A DNA stretch of 64,000 nt. It comes from Aquimarina megaterium XH134. GTDB taxonomy: Bacteria > Bacteroidota > Bacteroidia > Flavobacteriales > Flavobacteriaceae. The stretch covers positions 372,001 through 436,000 of the forward strand of contig NZ_JACB01000001.1 in assembly GCF_000520975.1 (NCBI RefSeq), given 5' to 3'. Positions 23,341 through 33,461 of this stretch are shown one piece after another. How positions within the stretch are numbered: the stretch's first letter is position 1; each line of letters starts with the position of its first letter. Position numbers and translations under genes: made by a program. Under the pieces are notes generated by a model. The model saw only the letters and a list, made by a program, of their open reading frames with translations. It made no database searches and was not told the origin of the DNA.

Positions 23341-23640
23341 AAACCTCACAAAATCACCAAAAAGGCACTTATACAAGTGGGGAGGGGGTACTTACTATAG
23401 TGGGGGTACCACAGAAACTGAAGCACAACACCCTCTTCAACAAGTGGGTATATCTTGTTATCATACAATGTATACCCACTTCAGAAGTCCCCAGGGGGTA
23501 CCTCAAACAGAAGATAAACCTAGTAAAAAGAGAGGTGGCACCGAGTTCTGAGATAGGATCATCCTGTGTTTGAAGTAGGGGGTCCCCACTTCTATAAGTG
23601 GTAGGGGGTACTTATGAAGTACCCCCTACCTATCAAAAAC
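23341..23640. repeat. Cluster of GGGGGTAC palindromes in a gene-free stretch
   Basis: In this 300-bp part of an 813-bp gap (23274-24086), GGGGGTAC occurs four times (near 23385, 23402, 23504 and 23604). Nested inverted repeats include AAGTGGGTATA (23442-23452) with its exact complement (23471-23481), CCACTT-4 nt-AAGTGG at 23586-23601, and a 31-nt hairpin at 23600-23630 with 14-bp perfect arms (GGTAGGGGGTACTT) and a 3-nt loop. It is much richer in G runs than the surroundings. No ORF is convincing. It may be a non-autonomous mobile repeat (IS200/IS605- or REP-type) or a structured RNA. Confidence 0.7.
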
Positions 23641-23814
23641 TCTTAATTTTTTAACATTAGAGAAGAGATTATAACCCAATATTTGGATAAACACACTAGT
23701 TACCGCTTAATGAATAGATAAGAAAAATTCATGTTTATAATTACTTCTCAGCACTTTTATCGTTTTGACTACGGGTTGTTTAATTTATGAAATATCTAAA
23801 TGCAAATCTAAAGG

Positions 23815-23936
23815 ACACCCCACTTTGGGGTGTGGTTGTATCGACATGTATCTTAACCAAGTAATTTGTTACCCCAGATTTGATCTGGGGTTCATTTTTA
23901 AGGGATGGATTATGGATTCCGGATCAAGTCCGGAAT
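23815..23936. repeat. REP-like short hairpins (three)
   Basis: Three small perfect hairpins follow one another: ACACCCCA-3 nt-TGGGGTGT (23815-23833), ACCCCAGAT-TTG-ATCTGGGGT (23871-23891) and ATTCCGGA-5 nt-TCCGGAAT (23916-23936). The last two contain the GATCAAG/TTGATC core typical of short intergenic palindromes scattered in many bacterial genomes. The remaining parts of the gap, 23641-23814 and 23937-24086, show nothing clear. Confidence 0.6.
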
Positions 23937-24086
23937 GACAGGATAATTATTTGTAACAAACCACTCAAACTGGTCAAAAGATTTAAAACACATATTAGAA
24001 CAATAGTTAAAAATGCCTTTGAACACCTTATGTTTTTAGTGCCTTAAAAAAGAAAAAAACAGGAGTATAATCTGATATTTTGTTCT

Positions 24087-25445
24087 TTAGAATTCAATAT
24101 TCAACAACTGCCCTGTTAACTGTAATAGCTGAAGTTCTGCAATTTTAGCATCATATTTTGCCGAATTCTTATTGGTTTCTGCCAAAATCAGATTGATCTG
24201 CGCCTGCCTGAATTCTATAGAAGTGATTTGTCCTAGTTTAAAACGCTCTTGCGAACGCTCAAAATTATTTTGATTCGTGATTACATTCTGCTGCTGAATC
24301 TTAAACACATTCAAACGGTTTTCATAATTTCCTAATGCATTGGCAATATCTCTTTTTACCTCTTTCTCTATCTGGCTTTTTATAATTTCCTGATTATCCA
24401 ATGCTATTTTAGCATTTTTTACTCTTGTGATCGTATTTCCTCCGTCAAAGAGATTCCAGGTAAGACTTACTCCCGCTCCTAGTGTGTAGGTATCTGAAAT
24501 ATTACCAGGAAAGAATGTTGATGGTGGATTTCGGTTTTGGTTCCAGCCATAAGATCCGGTTAATCCAATCGAAGGTAAGTACCCGGATTTACTCACTTTA
24601 ATATCATAATCACTAATTCGAATATTACTTTCATTTTGTAAAAGTGTTATGTTATTCTCTGTCGATTTTGATAAATACTCCTCTAGTTCCAGTTTTGGGA
24701 TAAATTTTATAATGGTATCTACCTCAAATTCATGTGCTAGATCATTATCCAAAATTACATTTAGATCTCTCTTTGTATTTATTAATTGTTGTCTTGTATT
24801 TAATAAATTAATACTATCATTTGCGACATCAACCTCTGCATTAAGTACATTAAGTTTTGTATTCTGGCCATACTCAAACTGATAATTAGATCGTAGAATA
24901 CGTTCTTTCGAAATACGAAGTGTTTCTTCGAGAATCTCTACATTTTCAGACAACCTGGCTACTTCGTAGTATACAGAGAACAACTGCAAAATTGTATTTT
25001 CTATAGTTTCCCTGGCTTGTAATTCGGTAAGATTATATTGCTCTTTTAATCTTTTATAATTATAAAAACGTCCCAAACCATCAAACAATGTATAATTAAG
25101 ATTTAGCCCTGCATTATACCGTTGCGTTTCGGCATCTTCGATCTTGATATCTGCTCGTGGTTGTCCTGTGTTTTGATCTATTGCTCCCTGAAAATTAGTG
25201 TTCGATGTTGCCGATTGATAATTCGCTCCGGCATTACCGGTTAACGTAGGCAAATATCCAGAATTAAGAATTCCTTTATTGTTTTTTGCCACGGCTATAG
25301 TATTGGTAGCGATTAATATCCCAAAGTTATTTTCTAAGGTAAGTCGTATAGCTTCCTGCTTTGTTAATTGCTGACTGATTACATTTCCAGAAATCAAAAA
25401 CAGAAAGAACACTAATTTTAGTATAATGCTACCCTTGCAATTCAT
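24087..25445 (-). CDS. TolC-family outer-membrane efflux channel
   Basis: A 452-residue protein. Met at 25445 was chosen because it is followed by a signal peptide (ILKLVFFLFLISGNVIS); upstream Met codons at 25457 and 25484 lie inside the pump gene. Long amphipathic helices with two internally similar halves are typical of the outer-membrane efflux protein family, whose trimer forms the exit duct of a tripartite pump. The start overlaps the end of the pump gene by 17 bp, so it is the third gene of the operon. Substrates are unknown. Confidence 0.9.
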   Translation of the reverse strand: MNCKGSIILKLVFFLFLISGNVISQQLTKQEAIRLTLENNFGILIATNTIAVAKNNKGILNSGYLPTLTGNAGANYQSATSNTNFQGAIDQNTGQPRADIKIEDAETQRYNAGLNLNYTLFDGLGRFYNYKRLKEQYNLTELQARETIENTILQLFSVYYEVARLSENVEILEETLRISKERILRSNYQFEYGQNTKLNVLNAEVDVANDSINLLNTRQQLINTKRDLNVILDNDLAHEFEVDTIIKFIPKLELEEYLSKSTENNITLLQNESNIRISDYDIKVSKSGYLPSIGLTGSYGWNQNRNPPSTFFPGNISDTYTLGAGVSLTWNLFDGGNTITRVKNAKIALDNQEIIKSQIEKEVKRDIANALGNYENRLNVFKIQQQNVITNQNNFERSQERFKLGQITSIEFRQAQINLILAETNKNSAKYDAKIAELQLLQLTGQLLNIEF

Positions 25446-28400
25446 GATGCTCTTCATTCTCTTCTTTTTGTTCTTTAATGGCACGTTCTACTTCTTCTTT
25501 GGTAATCTTATTTCCGGTAACTAACCACTTGGTTCCTACTTTCACATTGTTACTAAACGATAAAAATAATGGTAACAGCAATAGGGTTAATACAGTCGCA
25601 AAACCAATCCCGTAAGCAATAGAAATAGCCATAGGTTTTAAAAATTGCGCTTGCCTGCTTTTTTCTAATAATAGAGGAGCTAACCCGGCAATAGTAGTAA
25701 GTGAAGTAAGAAAAATAGCCCGGAAACGTGATCTCCCAGCCTGATAAATAGATTCATCAAAACTCAATCCCTCCCGAAGATTACTATTAAACTTACCGAT
25801 GAGTACCAAACCATCATTAACCATAATGCCTATAAGAGCAATAATACCTAGCATAGATAATATATTGATAGGAAAATTATGCGCCCAATGCCCTAATGCC
25901 ACTGCTGGTATACTTAGCGGAATCAGTAATAAGAGTAGTAATGGCTGACTATAGCTTCTAAACGTAAATGCAATGGTTATATAAATTAATGCAAGCACAG
26001 TAAGCCCTACGGGTTTTAAAGATCCCAAAAGTTTACCTGCTTCTCTATTTTGCCCTTCATAAGAAGGTGTAACTGTTGGGTATTTAGAAATAATCTCAGG
26101 CATGGTCACCGTTCGAATTTCTTGTAATATATCTGTCGCACTGGTATTTTCTGCATCTTTTAAATCTGCAGAAATCTGTATTTCACGACGTCCTTCGAGG
26201 TGGTTAACCGCTACATCACCTCTTTCTATGCTATAAGTTGCAATTTCATTAAGTGGTACTCGTTCTCCACTAATCGTAGTAATACGCATATCATCCAGAT
26301 TAGATATCGAAGAACGATTATCTCTATCATATCTCACCCAAACTCTAATTTCGTCCTGCCCGCGCTGAAAACGTTGTGCCTGTACCCCAAAAAAACCTGC
26401 TCGAACCTGTGTCATAATATCCCGAAGATTTAATCCCAGCAGATATGCATTTTCTTTTAATTCTATACGAATCTCTTTAATTCCTGCCGGATCATTATCT
26501 GTAACATCCTTCAACAATGAATTATTTACCAATGCTCCTTTTAGCTCTGCTTTAGCTGCTTTCAACTCTGCTATATTATTTCCTAATAATGAAACTGAAA
26601 CCGGTCTTCCCCCAAAATTACCTCCACTGCCGTATACAAGGCTTTCTACACCAGCTACTTCTCCCATTTTTTTACTAATAAGGTTTGTAACCATAGCCGA
26701 TCCTACTGCATCGGGACGTTCTTCTCCCGGTAGTAAATTAATTCTTAATGAGGCCGAAGACGATCCGGGGCCAATATTGGTAATCACATTTTTAAATAAT
26801 TTCTTACCTGTATATTCGGGCCCTTTTAAATACTGTTCTGTTAATTCTTCATTAGTTTCCCATGCTTTTTCTGCTATCAAAGAAATGATACTGTCTGTTA
26901 TTTTTTCATTAGTTCCATTGGGCATTGCCAGGTTGATTGATACTTGATCACTTGCTATCTGAGGGAAAAAAGAGGTTCTAACTATTCCTCCTCCTACAGT
27001 TCCTATAGTTAGAAAAAGAAGAACAATAAAAATAGAAAACGTAAAAAGTTTATTTTGTAATGAAAAACGCAATGCCGGACTATAGATTTTGTCTCGTAGC
27101 CAACTCATAATAGCATCTCCAAATGTATTGATATATCGTAATTTTGCAAATAGTTGTCCAATTCCTGTTTTAGGTTTTGAATCTTGTGGTTTAAGCGCTT
27201 TGGAATGTGCTAAATGAGCTGGTAGAATAATCAAAGCTTCGATCAGAGAAACTGTTAATGTAAGAATGACAACTACAGAAACTTCTCCAAAAAACTCTCC
27301 TATACGACCATCTAAAAACAAGAAAATACCAAAAGCTAGTATCGTAGTAATAATAGCAGAAATAATGGGTGGTATTACTTCCATAGTGCCATCTATAGCT
27401 GCTTGTACCGGGGTTTTTCCTTTTTCGTAATGTTGATATATGTTTTCTGCAATTACAATTCCATCATCCACCAGAATCCCAATTACGATGATCATCCCGA
27501 ACAGGGATAATACATTTATAGTAACATCAAATGATCCTGCAAAAATAAACATTCCCAAAAAAGCTACGGGAAGTCCAAAAGCAACCCAAAATGCCAAACG
27601 TGTATTAAGGAATAAGGATAAAAAAGTGAGCACCAGCAACATTCCGATAATAGCATTTTCTGTAAGAAGTTCTGTACGTTGTACAAGTGTAATAGATCGG
27701 TCACTAATCACATTAAGTTGTACGTTATTATACTTCTGATTAAATTCTGCTATATATTCTTTTGTTTTTTCTGCTGAAGAAATAAGATCTTCGGTATTTG
27801 TGCTTGTAATTTCGACATTAACAGCCAAGTTTCCATTAAAATAAGTAGCGTTTGCGGTTTCTGAAAAACGATCACGTACCTCGGCTACATCTTTAAGGCG
27901 TATTACACTTCCTGAAGCATCTGCACGTACGATGAGGTTAGAAAGCTCATTGCCATAATACGAACGATTATTTGCCCTGATCAAATATTCTTCGGCATCT
28001 GTTTTTATGGTTCCCCCGGTAGTTAGAATATTGGCTCTACTTACTGCCTGTGCTACTTCACTAAAGCTAAGGTTATATGCAAGTAAGTTTTTTTCGTTTA
28101 TAGCGATTTCAATCTCCTCTGCAGGATAGCCACTCACAGAAATCTGGGAAATCCCTTCTATCCCACGAAGATCATTTTCTACCTGTCGTGCAATCTCTTT
28201 AAGGGTAACCAATGGTATATTATCTCCGCTTATAGAAAAATTGATTGTAGGTCGAATCGCTTCTTGTTTTGCCACTACCAAAGGTTCCATACCTGTTGGG
28301 AATGAAGGCACACGATCTACAGCATTTTTTACTTCTAACAGCATGAAATCGATATTCTTTCCTTTTTCGATTTCAACATTTATTGTCCCGTTATTTTCTC

Positions 28401-28659
28401 TCGAAGTTGAAGTTACACGTTCTACTCCATCCAGCCCTTTTAGGTTATCCTCTATCTTAAGTACAATTCCTTCTTCTACTTCTAATGGAGAAGCTCCCGG
28501 GTATGTAATATTTATAATGATATTTTTGGAATCTATTAGTGGAAAAAATGAAGATTTTAAGGATAATGCTCCTACAACTCCAAATGCAAAAAATGCAAGT
28601 ACAATCACATTTACCGCTACGTGATATTTAATAAAAAAAGCAATAATTTTACGCATCAC
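25429..28659 (-). CDS. RND-family efflux pump, inner-membrane transporter (AcrB/HAE-type)
   Basis: A 1076-residue protein, normal for the family. The N-terminal helix is followed by a first porter domain (NIIINITYPGASPLEVEEGI), a TM block about 330-500 with GILVDDGIVIAENIYQHYE, the second porter half and a second TM block about 870-1050 with GIMVNDGLVLIGKFN. The paired Asp-Asp and Asn-Asp of the TM4-like segments fit proton relay. It exports small hydrophobic or toxic compounds with the adjacent fusion protein and TolC partner. The order fusion-pump-channel on one strand marks a complete system. The start shares one base with the preceding stop. Confidence 0.93.
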   Translation of the reverse strand: MMRKIIAFFIKYHVAVNVIVLAFFAFGVVGALSLKSSFFPLIDSKNIIINITYPGASPLEVEEGIVLKIEDNLKGLDGVERVTSTSRENNGTINVEIEKGKNIDFMLLEVKNAVDRVPSFPTGMEPLVVAKQEAIRPTINFSISGDNIPLVTLKEIARQVENDLRGIEGISQISVSGYPAEEIEIAINEKNLLAYNLSFSEVAQAVSRANILTTGGTIKTDAEEYLIRANNRSYYGNELSNLIVRADASGSVIRLKDVAEVRDRFSETANATYFNGNLAVNVEITSTNTEDLISSAEKTKEYIAEFNQKYNNVQLNVISDRSITLVQRTELLTENAIIGMLLVLTFLSLFLNTRLAFWVAFGLPVAFLGMFIFAGSFDVTINVLSLFGMIIVIGILVDDGIVIAENIYQHYEKGKTPVQAAIDGTMEVIPPIISAIITTILAFGIFLFLDGRIGEFFGEVSVVVILTLTVSLIEALIILPAHLAHSKALKPQDSKPKTGIGQLFAKLRYINTFGDAIMSWLRDKIYSPALRFSLQNKLFTFSIFIVLLFLTIGTVGGGIVRTSFFPQIASDQVSINLAMPNGTNEKITDSIISLIAEKAWETNEELTEQYLKGPEYTGKKLFKNVITNIGPGSSSASLRINLLPGEERPDAVGSAMVTNLISKKMGEVAGVESLVYGSGGNFGGRPVSVSLLGNNIAELKAAKAELKGALVNNSLLKDVTDNDPAGIKEIRIELKENAYLLGLNLRDIMTQVRAGFFGVQAQRFQRGQDEIRVWVRYDRDNRSSISNLDDMRITTISGERVPLNEIATYSIERGDVAVNHLEGRREIQISADLKDAENTSATDILQEIRTVTMPEIISKYPTVTPSYEGQNREAGKLLGSLKPVGLTVLALIYITIAFTFRSYSQPLLLLLLIPLSIPAVALGHWAHNFPINILSMLGIIALIGIMVNDGLVLIGKFNSNLREGLSFDESIYQAGRSRFRAIFLTSLTTIAGLAPLLLEKSRQAQFLKPMAISIAYGIGFATVLTLLLLPLFLSFSNNVKVGTKWLVTGNKITKEEVERAIKEQKEENEEHHELQG

Positions 28660-29825
28660 TATTGTTTTTTAGCTGTACTAGCAGAACTATCACTATGCAC
28701 ATTATTATTTTCTTTCTTTCCCCGGTAGATCTTTATTAGCATTCCTGCATATGCTCCCGGAACACTTTTGGATAAAATTACGGTCTCTTCAGGAACTCCC
28801 TTAAGCACTACTTTTTTATCAGAAAAATATACAGGTTGTACATCTATAATATCAAGAATACTGTCTCTTACCACAAATATCTTATCCCCTTCCTGAAGCA
28901 ATCCTCTTTCGATTTCGATAGCATTTTCTTCTTTCTTAGCATCAAGATTGGCCTCGAGATACATCCCTTCTCTAAGAGATGGATCTGCTACTTCGATAAA
29001 AGTTGTAATGGTCTGGGTGGCCTGATTAACACTACTATTAATCCTGGACACCTTTCCTGTAAACGTCTTTGTTTTATTAAGGTTAGAAAGTTCTACCGAT
29101 TCTCCAATACGAAGCAGATCTCCATATTCCTTGCCTATAGCAACCTGCATTTCATATACTTTGGTATCTATGTACTCTCCTAATTTTTGTCCCTGCCGAA
29201 TTAAAGTTCCCTCGGTGACCAGGGCTTCGGTAAGCACTCCATTAAAAGGAGCAGAGATCGTATATTTTGCCAATCGTTGCTCCAGATTTTTCACATTATA
29301 ATAGGTGGTATAAATATTTCTTCCTGTTATAAAATATTTTTCTTTTTCTGAAGTAACTTCTGGTAGCTTTGGTGTGGCTTTACTCATATCAAAGGTATTG
29401 AGATACCCTTGCCATTTTTCATAAATATCTGGATAATCCAATCGCAAATCTGGCATAATTGAAGTAACCAGGTTGTATAAATTACTCTTGGCAGATTGTA
29501 CACTAGCATAATATTCTGAGGCATCAATTCTTATTAAAGCTTGTCCTCTTTGATATTTTTGACCGGGTTTAAATAAGTGAGTTCCTCCTTTAAAAATCCC
29601 CTGAACTTCGGCATATAGCTCTAACCTTCTTTTTGCAGTTAAATTACCATTTGCTGCAATTTGAATAGGAATAGTTTTGTTTTTTACCGTATCTACAAAA
29701 ACGGTTTTTATCACTTTTGCAGGTCTGGGTCTGAGTCTTTTTTTACTATCTATTATTGTATTTGCAGCAAAATAAGCTGCTACAATCAAAAGTATCCCCA
29801 GGATTGAAAGTATAATTTTTCTCAT
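28659..29825 (-). CDS. Membrane-fusion (periplasmic adaptor) protein of an RND efflux system
   Basis: A 388-residue protein. The N-terminal anchor ILSILGILLIVAAYFAANTII spans the inner membrane. A lipoyl-like half-motif (ELYAEVQGIFKGGTHLFKPGQKYQRGQALIRID) is followed by an alpha-hairpin about 105-180, the second lipoyl half (YTISAPFNGVLTEALVTEGTLIRQGQKLGEYID), then beta-barrel and membrane-proximal domains. The tail is Ser/Lys-rich. It bridges the pump and the outer-membrane channel. It is the first gene of the operon. Confidence 0.9.
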   Translation of the reverse strand: MRKIILSILGILLIVAAYFAANTIIDSKKRLRPRPAKVIKTVFVDTVKNKTIPIQIAANGNLTAKRRLELYAEVQGIFKGGTHLFKPGQKYQRGQALIRIDASEYYASVQSAKSNLYNLVTSIMPDLRLDYPDIYEKWQGYLNTFDMSKATPKLPEVTSEKEKYFITGRNIYTTYYNVKNLEQRLAKYTISAPFNGVLTEALVTEGTLIRQGQKLGEYIDTKVYEMQVAIGKEYGDLLRIGESVELSNLNKTKTFTGKVSRINSSVNQATQTITTFIEVADPSLREGMYLEANLDAKKEENAIEIERGLLQEGDKIFVVRDSILDIIDVQPVYFSDKKVVLKGVPEETVILSKSVPGAYAGMLIKIYRGKKENNNVHSDSSASTAKKQ

Positions 29826-30004
29826 AGTGTATTGGTAACCACAACTTTTTGTAGAATCGCTACAAAACTATCAACCACACACTTGGGATGCAGTTAAAGA
29901 ACTCATAAAAGTTAATACGAGAGATTTTTACACTATAAATAGGTTAGCTATATAGAGAGATATGATAATAAAAGCAAAATTAGAAGACAATATAAAATAA
30001 CTTC

Positions 30005-31927
30005 TTATACATTGTTTAATGCATCCATTTCTTCTTGTAATATTTCCCAATCTTCCATTAGTGAGGATAAGAGATCCTTTTTTGCCTGGTAATTATCAAA
30101 AAAGTTGGGTTGCGCAATCGTTTCATCATAATTGATCGCCAGTTCTACATCAATTTCCTTAATTTCTCTTTCCAGCTTATTGATTTTGGATTCTATATTA
30201 CTCAATTTATTTCCAAGTGATTTCACTTTTTTCTGATCCTGATAAGATTGTTTTGCTGTTTCTTTGGTATCAGAAGTTGTTTTTTCTTGCTTATCTTTCT
30301 TTTCTATATCTCTTAGATCATTTATTCTTTTTTCTTCTAAGTAGAAATTTATATCACCGAGATATTCTTTGATTTTTTTATTCTTAAATTCATACACTGT
30401 ATTGCTTAATCCTTGAAGAAAATCTCTATCATGCGATACCAAAATCAGGGTTCCATCAAAATTTTTCAAAGCTTCTTTTAATACATTCTTAGATTTGATA
30501 TCCAGGTGGTTTGTTGGTTCATCCATCACCAATACATTAAAAGGCTGTAAGAGCATCTTACATAGCGCTAATCGGTTTCTCTCTCCTCCAGAAAGTACTT
30601 TTACCTTCTTATCTACCTCATCCCCTCTAAATAAGAAAGCTCCGAGCATATCACGAACCTTGGTCCGTGTCTTTTCGTCGGCCGCATGGATCATAGTATC
30701 ATGAACCGTTAATTCTCCATCAAGATATTCTGATTGATTCTGAGCAAAATATCCTATCTGTACATTATGACCTAATTTAAACTCTCCTGTATACGGTATC
30801 TCATCAATAATAATCTTAGCCAATGTTGATTTACCCTGACCATTCTGACCCACAAATGCTATTTTAGATCCTCTCTCTACCAGTAGATCAATGTCTTTTA
30901 GAATTTCTTTATCACCATAACTTTTGCCTACACTATCAGCTTCAATAACTACTTTTCCTGGTTGTACACTTACAGGAAAACTAATATTCATTACTGCATT
31001 ATCATCTTCATCTACTTCTATTCTATCAATCTTATCTAATTTTTTAATTAAAGATTGTGCCATAGCCGCTTTAGAAGCTTTGGCTCTAAACTTTTCGATC
31101 AGTTTTTCGGTCTGTTCTATCTGCTTAGATTGGTTCTTTTGCGTGGCTAATTGTTGTTCTCTAATCTCTTTACGAAGCACCAAATATTTAGAATAAGGTT
31201 TGTTATAATCATAGATACGTCCCAAAGAGATTTCTATAGTTCTGTTGGTAACATTATCCAAAAACATTTTATCGTGTGAAACAATAACTACAACTCCGGT
31301 ATAATTTTTTAAAAAATTCTCTAGCCAGATAATAGATTCTATATCCAGATGGTTTGTAGGCTCATCTAATAATAAAATATCATTATTCTGTAATAGAAGT
31401 TTTGCCAGTTCGATTCTCATTCGCCACCCGCCAGAGAAGGTATCTGTAAGTTTATTAAAATCTTCACGAGCAAATCCGAGGCCTTGTAAAACCCTTTCTG
31501 TTTCTCCTTGGTAGTTATACCCACCCATGATCTCATAATGGTGTGTAAGATCACTTAAATCGGTAATTAGCTGGTTATATTTTTCACTTTCGTAATCTGT
31601 GCGTTCTGCTAGTTGAGCATTAATTGCATCGATATCTCGTTCTGCTTTTTTAATTTCTACAAAGGCTTCATAGGCTTCTTCTAGAACTGTACGCCCAAAT
31701 ACAAAATCTATATCCTGCTTTAAAAAACCAATCTTCACTTCTTTATCCATAGCTATTTGACCAGAATCTGGTTCTTGCTCTTTGGACAAAATCTTAAGCA
31801 TGGTAGATTTTCCTGCACCATTCTTTCCTATCAATCCAACTCGATCCCCTGCATTTAATCTGAAGCTTATTTCTTCAAAAAGGTACTCTCCTCCAAACGA
31901 AATCGATAAGTTATGTATGTTTAACAT
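30005..31927 (-). CDS. ABC-F family ATPase (Uup/ribosome-associated type)
   Basis: A 640-residue soluble protein with two ABC cassettes and no membrane segment. Cassette one has GLIGKNGAGKST (about 32-43), FSGGWRMRIELAK and LLDEPTNHLD. The linker with DNVTNRTIEISLGRIYDYNKPYSKYLVLR is the ABC-F extension. Cassette two has GQNGQGKST, LSGGERNRLALCK and VMDEPTNHLD. The C-terminal coiled coil (about 555-635) resembles Uup and related proteins. Family members act on ribosomes or DNA intermediates. Which subtype applies cannot be decided by eye. It is monocistronic, divergent from the DUF983 gene. Confidence 0.88.
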   Translation of the reverse strand: MLNIHNLSISFGGEYLFEEISFRLNAGDRVGLIGKNGAGKSTMLKILSKEQEPDSGQIAMDKEVKIGFLKQDIDFVFGRTVLEEAYEAFVEIKKAERDIDAINAQLAERTDYESEKYNQLITDLSDLTHHYEIMGGYNYQGETERVLQGLGFAREDFNKLTDTFSGGWRMRIELAKLLLQNNDILLLDEPTNHLDIESIIWLENFLKNYTGVVVIVSHDKMFLDNVTNRTIEISLGRIYDYNKPYSKYLVLRKEIREQQLATQKNQSKQIEQTEKLIEKFRAKASKAAMAQSLIKKLDKIDRIEVDEDDNAVMNISFPVSVQPGKVVIEADSVGKSYGDKEILKDIDLLVERGSKIAFVGQNGQGKSTLAKIIIDEIPYTGEFKLGHNVQIGYFAQNQSEYLDGELTVHDTMIHAADEKTRTKVRDMLGAFLFRGDEVDKKVKVLSGGERNRLALCKMLLQPFNVLVMDEPTNHLDIKSKNVLKEALKNFDGTLILVSHDRDFLQGLSNTVYEFKNKKIKEYLGDINFYLEEKRINDLRDIEKKDKQEKTTSDTKETAKQSYQDQKKVKSLGNKLSNIESKINKLEREIKEIDVELAINYDETIAQPNFFDNYQAKKDLLSSLMEDWEILQEEMDALNNV

Positions 31928-31931
31928 CTGC

Positions 31932-31965
31932 TTTTGAATATTTTGTGCAAAGATGATTAATTTTG
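31932..31965 (+). promoter_or_regulatory. Promoter of the DUF983 gene
   Basis: TAATTTTG (31958-31965) is an exact match to the Bacteroidota -7 box; a TTTTG (31932-31936) lies 21 bp upstream. The start codon is 20 bp further. Confidence 0.5.
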
Positions 31966-31984
31966 CGTTAGAATAAAAACGCTC

Positions 31985-32371
31985 ATGAACTTCTTAAAAG
32001 GAACAAAAATTTATAGCATTATCACTGGTAGCTGCCCTGTATGCCAGGAAGAAAGTATGTATAAGGAATCTAACCCTTATAAATTAAGCCAAACTTTAAA
32101 AATGCAGGAACGCTGTAGTCATTGTGGCACCAAATATAAAATAGAACCTTCTTTTTTTTATGGAGCTATGTATGTGAGTTATCCTGTAGGGATTGCTTTT
32201 GCGGTTGCGGCTTTTGTGGTTAGTAATCTCATTTTTAAGCTTGATCTAGTGGCTACTTTTATTATAATTTCTATAACGATGATTGCTTTTTTGCCAGTTA
32301 TTTTAAGGTTATCCCGAAATATATGGATCAACTTTTTTATGCATTACAAAAAAGAAGAGCATTCTTCATAG
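31985..32371 (+). CDS. DUF983-family zinc-ribbon membrane protein
   Basis: A 128-residue protein. Two Cys pairs, GSCPVCQEE and ERCSHCGTKY, form a zinc ribbon at the N-terminus, followed by FFYGAMYVSYPVG and two transmembrane helices (about 60-80 and 86-106), the DUF983 layout. The role is unknown. It has its own promoter and overlaps the 3' end of the convergent oxidoreductase gene by 6 bp. Confidence 0.85.
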   Translation: MNFLKGTKIYSIITGSCPVCQEESMYKESNPYKLSQTLKMQERCSHCGTKYKIEPSFFYGAMYVSYPVGIAFAVAAFVVSNLIFKLDLVATFIIISITMIAFLPVILRLSRNIWINFFMHYKKEEHSS

Positions 32372-33412
32372 GTAACTATACCGTTTACAATCTATTTCTT
32401 TGTCTAAAGAAATTCCTTTTTCTATATGGTTATATAGTTCTTTTGCCATAGTAGGAGCCAAGAGGATGCCTCTACTCCCCATACCATTTAAAATATGCAT
32501 ATTAGCATACCTCGTATGCGTTCCTATCAAAGGTCTTCGATCTTTAACTGTAGGACGTATTCCTGCTACCTGATCCACTATTTTGTAGGGCACTTTTAAA
32601 AATTTTTCCAGCTTTTTTTGCAATTCTTCCCTGGCAGTAGTTGTTATTTCTGGAGATTTATCCTGATTGTTATATGTTGCTCCCACTTTATACAAATCCT
32701 CTCCCAGAGGGATAATAAATATCGAAGATTTTATCGCTTCCTTTTGCTTAAGTGCTTCAGACTTAATAATAATATATTCACCTTTATTACCATATAATGG
32801 CAGATCATTAAAAAATGGATTGTTTTTTACTCCATAACCCTCAGCAAATACAATATGTCTGCATTTTATTTCTTTATATTGAATATAATCTTCTGTTACG
32901 GTGATTTTATCATACTCAAAGGATTCATCGATTAAAATATCGTTTTCTTTAAGTTCTTTCGCATAGGCAGAAAGCATATTGCTGATATCAATTTTCCCGG
33001 TATGTTTTACTTTTCCATAATGAAATGGAATATCTAGCGCCGAATTAGTATTTCGGATCAATTCTGAAGAAAGAAATTCTCCTAAAAGGGGTTTATCACA
33101 AGCTTCAAACCAGTTGTTTTGCTCCTCTACGGCATTAAATCTACGTAATATCGGAAGTTCTGAAACTAACGTTTTCTGGAGCTTTGTTTCTACATTTTTA
33201 TAAAAAGAGACTGCTGTTTCAATTTGCTGCGAGGCTTGCCAAGCCATCGTAAAGCGCTTTAAAATTACGGGGTTATATAGGCCTCCTGCTACTCTTGATG
33301 ATTTCTGTGAAGCGTCTTCGAAAACTACATATGATTTGTTATGACTTTCTAATTCTTCTACAAAAGATAATCCCGATAACCCTAACCCTACAATAATATA
33401 ATCTAATAGCAT
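32366..33412 (-). CDS. FAD-dependent oxidoreductase (DAO family)
   Basis: A 348-residue protein. It begins with a dinucleotide-binding fold MLLDYIIVGLGLSGLSFVEEL (GxGxxG) followed by an acidic residue after the second strand. The end has NGMGSRGILLAPTMAKELYNHI, the typical FAD-binding tail of D-amino-acid oxidase/glycine oxidase-like enzymes, and IRPTVKDRRPLIG. The substrate is unknown; amine or amino-acid oxidation is likely from the family. It lies between the DUF983 gene and the gldN terminator; its 5' leader contains interleaved inverted repeats (33462-33538). Confidence 0.82.
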   Translation of the reverse strand: MLLDYIIVGLGLSGLSFVEELESHNKSYVVFEDASQKSSRVAGGLYNPVILKRFTMAWQASQQIETAVSFYKNVETKLQKTLVSELPILRRFNAVEEQNNWFEACDKPLLGEFLSSELIRNTNSALDIPFHYGKVKHTGKIDISNMLSAYAKELKENDILIDESFEYDKITVTEDYIQYKEIKCRHIVFAEGYGVKNNPFFNDLPLYGNKGEYIIIKSEALKQKEAIKSSIFIIPLGEDLYKVGATYNNQDKSPEITTTAREELQKKLEKFLKVPYKIVDQVAGIRPTVKDRRPLIGTHTRYANMHILNGMGSRGILLAPTMAKELYNHIEKGISLDKEIDCKRYSYL

Positions 33413-33461
33413 TTAACTTCTGAATTTATGTAACTAGCAGTACTCATTTATAAATAATATA

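Noticed and set aside
23333..23551. Open frame of 72 codons in the palindrome cluster
   Set aside because: The frame lies across hairpins, its residue composition (many Gly, Thr, His, Tyr) is unlike its neighbours, and no family is recognisable.
23525..23560. T-box-like AGAGGTGGCACCGAG word
   Set aside because: It resembles AGGGTGGNACCGCG of T-box riboswitches, but no tRNA-synthetase or amino-acid gene follows on that strand and the phylum normally lacks T-boxes.
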